This document shows, piece by piece, positions 6,412 to 10,909 of a stretch of DNA of 10,909 nucleotides. Below the pieces are notes generated by a model. It was given only the letters and a program-made list of their open reading frames with translations, made no database searches and was not told the DNA's origin. Where the stretch lies: the NCBI GenBank assembly GCA_005888955.1, contig VBCS01000071.1:1-10909 (forward strand), given 5' to 3'. The translations under genes and the position numbers were made by a program. This DNA comes from Betaproteobacteria bacterium (GTDB lineage Bacteria; Pseudomonadota; Gammaproteobacteria; Burkholderiales; Casimicrobiaceae). The stretch's first letter is position 1; each line of letters begins with the position of its first letter.

Positions 6412-7315
6412 CGTCGGAGCTGGGCGAGACCGAAATGCGCATCGTACAAGAAAACGTCGCTCGCGGCGCGAGGAGGCGCGTGCCCGTGTCCAGCTGACCG
6501 GCCGTTGCCCGGTTGAACGCGTTGGTCATGTGCGTGACTGGCTCGACGGCGAGATAGTCGCGGTCAGGCGGAATGAACACGACCAGATGTTCGCAGGCGT
6601 CGTCGGCGGTGACCGCCACCGCGAGACCGCGATCCGGCCAGCGCAGCGTCGCCGGCGGCTGCCAGCCGGCGAAGCAATTGTCGAGCGTCGTCGCAGCGAT
6701 CGGCCGCGGCGCGCCGAAGTTCCACGCTTGCGGTACCGGATCGAGCCGCGTGGGCAGAAGGGTCGGATCGGTCCGCCAGACGCCGCCCGCGACGAAGCCG
6801 AGCACGGTCGCGGCATTGCAGGGAAAAAACGGATGCCAGCCGAGGCCGAACGGAAACGGTGCGCCGCCGGTGTTGAAAATCGTCAGTGTCAGCGTCAGCG
6901 TGTCCGCGGCGAGATCGAACGCCTGGCGCGCACGGTAGGGAAACGGCCATTCCCTCGCGTTATCTCCTGCGGCGTCGTGCACGAGCTCGACCGTCGCGCG
7001 CGTGGGCGCTTGCTCGACTATGTTCCAGGCGCGGCGCCAGCCGTTGCCATGGATCGCGTGCGATTCTTCGGGGAGAAAGCGCTGCAGCGGATACGCCTCG
7101 CCGCCCCAGTGCAGCATCGCGTCGGCGATGCGATTGGAGAACGGGATCAGCGGATACGAAGAAAACGAGCGAACGTCCCCGGCCGCGAGCGCTTCGTCGG
7201 ACGTCGGGCGCAGAATCGGCTTGCCGTTCCATTCGTAGGCTGCGATCGCACCGCCGATCTCCGGCGCGAGCGTCAGCCGCGCCAAACCGGCGCGCAGCTC
7301 GATTGTCGCCGTCAC
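6395..7315 (-). CDS. Aldose 1-epimerase (mutarotase) family protein
   Basis: Predicted to interconvert alpha and beta anomers of a free aldose, here probably the product of the GH31 enzyme before oxidation. Family features seen with numbering from GTG 7315: PFSNRIADA (N61, R62), the substrate/catalytic His in AIHGNGWRR (H89), the second His in GLGWHPFFP (H161), and the catalytic-base Glu in LAVEPVTHMTNAFN (E258). The protein is 306 residues, normal for the family, with no signal peptide. I chose GTG 7315 because GAGGA lies 6 nt upstream; an in-frame ATG at 7336 would add seven residues (MRSRGTD) but has no ribosome site. It is 122 nt downstream of the aldolase (101 nt if ATG 7336 is used) and overlaps the lactonase gene by 17 nt. 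Confidence 0.9.
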   Translation of the reverse strand: MTATIELRAGLARLTLAPEIGGAIAAYEWNGKPILRPTSDEALAAGDVRSFSSYPLIPFSNRIADAMLHWGGEAYPLQRFLPEESHAIHGNGWRRAWNIVEQAPTRATVELVHDAAGDNAREWPFPYRARQAFDLAADTLTLTLTIFNTGGAPFPFGLGWHPFFPCNAATVLGFVAGGVWRTDPTLLPTRLDPVPQAWNFGAPRPIAATTLDNCFAGWQPPATLRWPDRGLAVAVTADDACEHLVVFIPPDRDYLAVEPVTHMTNAFNRATAGQLDTGTRLLAPRATFSCTMRISVSPSSDDALAV

Positions 7316-7338
7316 ATCGGTTCCTCGTGAACGCATAG

Positions 7339-7356
7339 GGCCGAATTCATTCGGCC
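7339..7356. repeat. Perfect 7-bp hairpin upstream of the epimerase
   Basis: GGCCGAA, loop TTCA, TTCGGCC; it contains an EcoRI-type GAATTC. It sits 24 nt before the chosen epimerase GTG and just outside the alternative ATG 7336. No T-run follows on either strand. It might be an mRNA structure governing epimerase translation or a processing site in the aldolase-epimerase spacer. Structure is seen; role is guessed. Confidence 0.55.
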
Positions 7357-7378
7357 GCGGCGGTGATATTGACGTCGC

Positions 7379-7395
7379 GTGCGAATTAGTCGCAC
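7379..7395. repeat. Second small hairpin downstream of the aldolase stop
   Basis: GTGCGA, loop ATTAG, TCGCAC. On the minus strand it reads GTAGGGTGCGACTAATTCGCAC, resembling small REP-like units that I recall from proteobacterial intergenic gaps. It lies 42 nt after the aldolase stop. Together with the hairpin at 7339-7356 it fills much of the 7316-7437 gap, in which I see no gene. Confidence 0.45.
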
Positions 7396-7437
7396 CCTAC
7401 AGGATCTCGACCGTCATTGCGGCGTACTGCGGCCCTT

Positions 7438-8226
7438 TTACGGCCGCGGCATCCCTGCGACGGTGCTGCGCACGGCGCTCAAGAATTCCTGCGCCCGGCT
7501 GGTGAGCATGGCCAGGTCGGAACCCACCGCGACCCAGGAGAAGCCGTACTGGAGGAACTTGCCGACCACTTCCGGATTGGCGCCGACGATGCCGCAGGGC
7601 TTGCCGAGGCGCTTGCACGTCTGCGCGCCGGCGGAGAGCTTGTCCTGCACGGCCGGGTTGCCCATGTCGCCCAGGAATCCCATTGACGCCGAAAGGTCCG
7701 CGGGGCCGATAAAAATCGAGTCGATCCCGGGCACCGCAGCGATCGCCTCGATCTGCGCGAACGCGGCGAGCGTCTCGATCTGCACGATCACGCAGATCTC
7801 CTCGTGCGCGCGCGTGACGTAGTTCGGGATCGTCCCGTAGCGGCTGCCGCGATGCATTGCGGCGACGCCGCGCACGCCGGCGGGAGGATAGCGCGTGTTG
7901 GCGACCGCGCGCTTCGCCTCCTCGGCGTTCTGCACGAACGGGAAGAGCAGGCTCTGCGCACCGGCGTCGAGCGCGCGCTTGACCATCACCATGTCGTTCC
8001 ACGGCGGGCGCACGATCGCCTGCGCCGGCGTGCCCGCAATCGTCTGCAGGATGCCGATCATCTGCGGGGTATCGATCGGTGTGTGCTCCATGTCGACGAC
8101 CAGAAAATCGAAGCCGATGCAGCCGAGCGCTTCGGCCGTCGACGGCGCCGAGCTCACGAGCCAGGCGCCTACCGGGGTCTTGCCGGCGGCGATCGCGCGT
8201 TTGAAATGATTGACAGGGAGGTCCAT
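7438..8226 (-). CDS. HpcH/HpaI family 2-keto-3-deoxy acid aldolase
   Basis: Class II (metal-dependent) pyruvate aldolase of 262 residues, of the family that includes HpaI, 2-keto-3-deoxy-L-rhamnonate aldolase and 2-dehydro-3-deoxyglucarate aldolase. Seen: VVDMEHTPID with catalytic H48, IVRPPWND with R73, QIETLAAFAQIEAIAAV with metal ligand E151, and FIGPADLSASMG with metal ligand D177. These equal the H45/R70/E149/D175 set of E. coli HpaI. It should cleave a 2-keto-3-deoxy acid to pyruvate and an aldehyde; which acid cannot be read. Start ATG 8226 is supported by GAGGA at 8237-8233 with a 6-nt spacer. It is the first gene of the minus-strand unit, transcribed divergently from the SDR gene, with a candidate promoter 45 nt upstream. 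Confidence 0.92.
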   Translation of the reverse strand: MDLPVNHFKRAIAAGKTPVGAWLVSSAPSTAEALGCIGFDFLVVDMEHTPIDTPQMIGILQTIAGTPAQAIVRPPWNDMVMVKRALDAGAQSLLFPFVQNAEEAKRAVANTRYPPAGVRGVAAMHRGSRYGTIPNYVTRAHEEICVIVQIETLAAFAQIEAIAAVPGIDSIFIGPADLSASMGFLGDMGNPAVQDKLSAGAQTCKRLGKPCGIVGANPEVVGKFLQYGFSWVAVGSDLAMLTSRAQEFLSAVRSTVAGMPRP

Positions 8227-8266
8227 CGGGATTCCTCGAAACCGTGATTGGCGGCGCGCTTGCGGT

Positions 8267-8279
8267 GGCTATTGTAGCC
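8267..8279. promoter_or_regulatory. Small palindrome over the candidate -10, possible operator
   Basis: GGCTA, TTG, TAGCC: a perfect 5-bp inverted repeat with a 3-nt centre. It overlaps the TACAAT hexamer of the minus-strand promoter candidate in the gap between the divergent aldolase and SDR genes, where a regulator could control both. It is short enough to arise by chance, and no regulator gene is in the window. Confidence 0.3.
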
Positions 8280-8300
8280 CTCGCATCGCACCGAAGTCGC
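8271..8300 (-). promoter_or_regulatory. Candidate sigma-70 promoter for the minus-strand gene cluster
   Basis: On the minus strand, TACAAT (8276-8271) matches five of six bases of the -10 consensus. An 18-nt spacer separates it from GCGACT (8300-8295), a poor -35 that keeps only the central GAC. Transcription would begin near 8264 and leave a leader of about 38 nt before the aldolase ATG and its good ribosome site. No equally good signal was found for the divergent SDR gene. Confidence 0.35.
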
Positions 8301-8323
8301 CTCTCGTGATGTAGGATTTGCGC

Positions 8324-9124
8324 GTGACAGCGCTTGGCACCCCGGTCCGCGGCTCGATGGCCGGCTATCCGAGCCTCGCCGGCCGCACGATCTTTATCTC
8401 GGGCGGCGGCTCGGGGATCGGCGCCTGCATCGTCGAGCGTTTCGCACAACAAGGCTCGCGCGTGGCGTTTTGCGACGTCGCGGACGAACCTGCGCAGGCG
8501 CTCGTCGCGCGACTCGCGCCGGCGTCGGTGCGCTACGGCCACTGCGACGTGCGCGATATCGCCGCGCTGCGCGCGACGCTCTCGGGCATCGAAACCGAGT
8601 GGGGACCGATAACGGTGCTGGTCAACAATGCGGCGCGCGACGACCGGCACGCGCTCGAGAGCGTGACGCCGGAATACTGGGACGATCGCCTTGCGGTCAA
8701 TCTTCGCCACCATTTTTTCGCGGCACAAGCGGTCGCGCCGGGGATGGCGCGCGCGGGCGGCGGGTCGATCATCAACCTCGGCTCGGTATCGTGGATGCGC
8801 GCTACGCCCGGCATGGTCGCCTATACGACCGCAAAGGCGGCGATCCACGGGTTGACGCGCACGCTGGCGCGCGAGCTGGGACCGCAGAACATCCGCGTCA
8901 ACTGTCTCGTGCCGGGAGCGATCGACACGCCACGCCAGCGCGCGTTATGGATCAGCCCCGAAATGGAACGCGAGTTCCTCGCCCAGCAGTGCCTGAAGTT
9001 CCGCCTGAACGAGGACGACGTCGCGCGTGGCGTGCTGTTCCTCGCCTCCGATGAGGCGCGTGGCATGACGGGACATAATCTGATCATCGATGCGGGACTT
9101 GCGCTCACCGCCGCGGAAAGCTAG
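8324..9124 (+). CDS. Short-chain dehydrogenase/reductase, likely sugar dehydrogenase
   Basis: Classical SDR of 266 residues (numbering from GTG 8324). Seen: nucleotide-binding SGGGSGIG at 26-33, acidic D51 at the end of the second strand (FCDVAD), which favours NAD+ over NADP+, NNAA at 101-104, and the catalytic S154, Y167 and K171 (YTTAK). LVPGAIDTPRQR follows, and MTGHNLIIDAGLA forms the usual C-terminal strand. Start: AGGA at 8313-8316 sits 7 nt before GTG 8324; TTG 8318 is too close to it, and ATG 8357 is an alternative giving MAGYPSLAGRT. It is divergent from the aldolase, lactonase, epimerase and GH31 genes. The natural inference is oxidation of the aldose to the lactone that the SMP-30 enzyme opens. 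An alternative is oxidation of a 2-keto-3-deoxy acid. The substrate is not determined by sequence. Confidence 0.9.
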   Translation: MTALGTPVRGSMAGYPSLAGRTIFISGGGSGIGACIVERFAQQGSRVAFCDVADEPAQALVARLAPASVRYGHCDVRDIAALRATLSGIETEWGPITVLVNNAARDDRHALESVTPEYWDDRLAVNLRHHFFAAQAVAPGMARAGGGSIINLGSVSWMRATPGMVAYTTAKAAIHGLTRTLARELGPQNIRVNCLVPGAIDTPRQRALWISPEMEREFLAQQCLKFRLNEDDVARGVLFLASDEARGMTGHNLIIDAGLALTAAES

Positions 9125-9184
9125 TGGATTGCGTAGCTGGACGACACAACAGCTGTCGCCGATTCGAGACTTGCCGGAGCAGGC

Positions 9185-9205
9185 TGGGCCGGGGCCCAAT
9201 TTCTT
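9185..9205 (+). terminator. Candidate intrinsic terminator after the SDR gene
   Basis: TGGGC, loop CGGG, GCCCA (9185-9198), followed by AATTTCTT. A GC-rich 5-bp stem with a short T-rich tail, 60 nt after the SDR stop, would end its transcript before the methyltransferase. The stem is short and the T-tract interrupted, so the call is tentative. Nothing else is recognised in 9125-9224; this gap is also less GC-rich than the genes to its left. Confidence 0.4.
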
Positions 9206-9224
9206 GGTGAAGATACCCCAGCTT

Positions 9225-10106
9225 ATGGTTACTTCATTTTCACGCGACCTCCGAAAAGGGCTCGCACTGGTTCGGGGCCTTGCGTTGAGCCGAAGGACCG
9301 CCGCGGATCAGCCCGAATCGCGCTCATCGTTCGATGTCTCGCGTTTCGAAGTGCCTGCTTGCCCCCCAAATCTCCAAGGTGTGGGGAAGGAGCAGTTGAT
9401 CGAGTGGTACTGGCGTGTCCATCCCCGATTCAACTTCTTCAAGAGCATCGTGCCGAACGCTCGCGTTCTCGACCTGGGCGCCGGCAAGGGAGGACTCCCG
9501 TTTTGGCGACAATTCCTGGCTCCGGATCGCTCGGACATCCATTTGTTCGGCATAGACCTCGTGAAGCCGCTCACCGCGGCGCTTTACGACGACTTTCGTG
9601 TCGCCGACCTGAATGAGGGCATTCCCTTTCCGGAAGCAGCCTTCGATGCGATCATCGCGAGTCACATATTGGAGCACGTGAACGCTCCGGCCGAGGTGCT
9701 CGCGCAAGTTGCGAAGAGTCTCCGCGGGGGCGGGCTTGCTTATGTCGAGATGCCTTCGCCCACGACCAAACTGCTTCCGACCGCTGCGGAATATCGGGCT
9801 GCGGGCTGGCCCATGACTATTTCCAACTTTCACGATGATGCGACCCACCGGGATACACTGGAACAGGAGGCGCTCATTAGGTTGGCGGATGCGAGCGGAT
9901 TGCGGTGCCTCCAGGCAGGGTACGTTTCCGTGCCTTATCTCGACCACGCAATGATCGCTCAAGGGATCGCCTGGAACGACGCCGAAATCCTGTTATATGG
10001 CTACTGGTCGGCGACGCGCTGGGCACAGTTTGCAATCTTCGAGCGAACCGACGGGCCGGCCGGCGGTGCACAAGTGAACGGGTTGACGAATGAACATCAT
10101 GACTAA
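9225..10106 (+). CDS. Class I SAM-dependent methyltransferase domain protein
   Basis: 293 residues. A Methyltransf_11-type Rossmann core occupies about 78-178: motif I VLDLGAGKGG (81-90), acidic D111 after strand two (FGIDLVKP), DLNEGIPFPEAAFDAIIASHILEHV (128-152), and VEMPSPT after strand five. The N-terminal stretch has basic and hydrophobic residues (SRDLRKGLALVRGLALSRR). The C-terminal 110 residues (NFHDDATHRDTLEQ, LYGYWSATRWAQFAIFE) are not assigned. Its substrate is unknown; similar domains occur in glycan and lipid modification. Start choice is uncertain: ATG 9225 has only a weak, distant GGTGAAGA upstream, and the frame stays open back into the SDR gene. Codon choice and base composition are visibly less GC-rich than in the sugar genes to the left, suggesting a different origin. 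The stop TAA is followed within 4 nt by a degraded permease fragment. Confidence 0.82.
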   Translation: MVTSFSRDLRKGLALVRGLALSRRTAADQPESRSSFDVSRFEVPACPPNLQGVGKEQLIEWYWRVHPRFNFFKSIVPNARVLDLGAGKGGLPFWRQFLAPDRSDIHLFGIDLVKPLTAALYDDFRVADLNEGIPFPEAAFDAIIASHILEHVNAPAEVLAQVAKSLRGGGLAYVEMPSPTTKLLPTAAEYRAAGWPMTISNFHDDATHRDTLEQEALIRLADASGLRCLQAGYVSVPYLDHAMIAQGIAWNDAEILLYGYWSATRWAQFAIFERTDGPAGGAQVNGLTNEHHD

Positions 10107-10109
10107 AGA

Positions 10110-10227
10110 GCGTCGCCGCTGATCTCGGCGGCGCTGATCGTCACCATCGTTTCCTATCTCGATTCTGATCGCGGTGTTCCAGGAGCGTGTAGCGGGCGGA
10201 TTGACCGCAGGAGGCGTCAAGGGTTGA
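10110..10227 (+). pseudogene. Remnant of the C-terminus of a MalG-type sugar ABC transporter permease
   Basis: Frame one (10110-10151) reads ASPLISAALIVTIV. After one extra T in GTTTCC (10150-10154) the next frame reads PISILIAVFQERVAGGL, then TAGGVKG and TGA at 10225-10227. Joined, this is a hydrophobic last helix followed by the QxxxxxGLTAGxVKG ending typical of MalG-type carbohydrate permeases. Only about 38 codons remain of a protein of about 270-300 residues, and there is no start codon or ribosome site. The upstream part is replaced by the methyltransferase gene, whose stop lies directly before the fragment in the same frame as its first half. This implies deletion or replacement of a sugar transporter that stood beside the sugar-catabolic genes. 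Confidence 0.78.
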
Positions 10228-10256
10228 TGCTGATTTGTTCGAGCAAAGGGCCTTGA

Positions 10257-10909
10257 ATGGATACTGACATTCTGATCGTCGGCGCAGGCCCGACCGGGCT
10301 GATGCTCGCCAATCAGCTCAGTCGGCGAGGTGTGCGCGTGCTGATCGTCGATCGACATTCGGGGCCGTCGCTGCAGACCAGGGCACTCGGCGTGCAAGCA
10401 CGCACGCTGGAGATCTACTCGAAGCTCGGCATCATCGATCGGGCGCTCGAGCTCGGCAAGCGCGGAACGGGCGCAAACATCTGGGCGGAAGGGCGGAAGA
10501 TGGCGCATGTCCCCCTCGGCGAAGCCGGGCAAAGCGTGACTCCGTATCCGTTCATTCTCATCCTCGGCCAGGACGACAACGAACGGATCATGGGCGACAA
10601 GCTTCGTGACTGGGGCATTTCTGTGCAGTGGAATACCGAGCTGGTCGGCCTGGAGCAGGAATCCCGCAATGTCACGGCAGCGCTCAAGCTGCCGGACGGC
10701 ACGGCCCGGAAGATCACGGCCGCGTGGGTCGCCGGATGCGACGGGGCGCGTAGCGCCGTGCGGGAGCTCTGCAGCATCACGTTCCCGGGCGCGCCCTACG
10801 AGCACGTATTCTTCGTCGCCGATACGGTGGTGACCGGGACCATGGTACCGGACGAGGTCAACGTCTACTTGTGGCGGTCCGGGTTTCATCTGTTCTTCCC
10901 CATGCGTGG
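10257..10909 (+). CDS. FAD-dependent monooxygenase (aromatic hydroxylase type), 3' end cut by window edge
   Basis: First 217 codons of a group A flavoprotein monooxygenase (PheA/TfdB/MhpA type), which normally uses NAD(P)H and O2 to hydroxylate aromatic rings. Seen: FAD-binding GAGPTG at 9-14 with D32 closing the second strand (LIVDRH), RALGVQARTLEIYSKLGI (42-59), ILGQDDNERIMGDKL near 102-116, and the GCDGARSAVR motif at 160-169 that contacts FAD and NAD(P)H. The family is usually 390-600 residues, so about a third to a half is present. ATG 10257 has AAAGGG 6 nt upstream. It lies 30 nt after the permease remnant and has no evident link to the sugar pathway. The exact aromatic substrate cannot be inferred. 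Confidence 0.9.
   Translation, partial: MDTDILIVGAGPTGLMLANQLSRRGVRVLIVDRHSGPSLQTRALGVQARTLEIYSKLGIIDRALELGKRGTGANIWAEGRKMAHVPLGEAGQSVTPYPFILILGQDDNERIMGDKLRDWGISVQWNTELVGLEQESRNVTAALKLPDGTARKITAAWVAGCDGARSAVRELCSITFPGAPYEHVFFVADTVVTGTMVPDEVNVYLWRSGFHLFFPMR

Noticed and set aside
3284..9124. Firm assignment as a sulfoquinovose (sulfo-ED) cluster
   Set aside because: The gene-family set fits, but the GH31 active-site strand does not show the sulfonate-binding pattern I recall for sulfoquinovosidases and no dehydratase or SLA dehydrogenase is present; kept only as a hypothesis.
10111..10132. GC-rich hairpin CGCCG/CGGCG after the methyltransferase as a terminator
   Set aside because: No T-run follows, and the bases are accounted for as codons of the permease remnant.
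1..10909. CRISPR arrays, tRNA or rRNA genes, insertion sequences, prophage genes
   Set aside because: No regularly spaced repeats, no tRNA or rRNA signatures and no transposase or integrase-like frames were recognised on either strand.

Overview
The window reads as a high-GC proteobacterial chromosome, most likely betaproteobacterial (Burkholderiales-like). This rests on the strong G/C third-position bias, KBL, TDH and PdxA sequences of proteobacterial type, and a widespread proteobacterial hairpin repeat. The taxon is inferred, not proven.

From about 8226 down to the left edge, seven genes lie head to tail on the minus strand. In transcription order they are an HpcH/HpaI-type aldolase, an aldose 1-epimerase, an SMP-30/regucalcin-type lactonase, a GH31 alpha-glycosidase (alpha-xylosidase-like), pdxA (structurally wrecked here), kbl and tdh (cut by the window edge). 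Several junctions overlap (17 nt, 34 nt and an ATGA overlap), so this is probably one long transcription unit. An SDR dehydrogenase is transcribed divergently at 8324-9124 from a 97-bp gap that holds a candidate promoter and a small palindrome. Together these genes suggest this scheme: GH31 frees a sugar from an alpha-glycoside, the epimerase equilibrates anomers, the SDR oxidises the sugar to a lactone, SMP-30 opens it, a dehydratase (not in the window) makes a 2-keto-3-deoxy acid, and the aldolase cleaves it to pyruvate plus an aldehyde. The tail of the unit is the threonine-to-glycine pathway (tdh, kbl) next to a PLP-biosynthesis gene.

The most unusual feature is in pdxA (2044-3287). It contains a 273-bp perfect-looking inverted duplication (2235-2507 and 2788-3060) around a 280-bp core that is itself inverted. 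The layout can be read as N-terminus, segment A, then reverse-complement of (A+middle), then C-terminus. About seven residues containing the family's YHDQG motif are gone. The inner breakpoint sits on a 12-bp inverted match, the expected mark of a template-switch event, whether in the cell or during amplification or assembly. The neighbouring kbl has lost 14 residues in frame relative to E. coli KBL, a second structural oddity within 2 kb.

Right of the SDR the character changes. A candidate terminator is followed by a visibly less GC-rich SAM-dependent methyltransferase (9225-10106). Immediately after its stop comes a frameshifted remnant of the C-terminus of a MalG-type sugar ABC permease (10110-10227), then the start of an FAD-dependent aromatic hydroxylase (10257 to the edge). 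The permease stub suggests that a sugar transporter once stood here and was lost by deletion or replacement.
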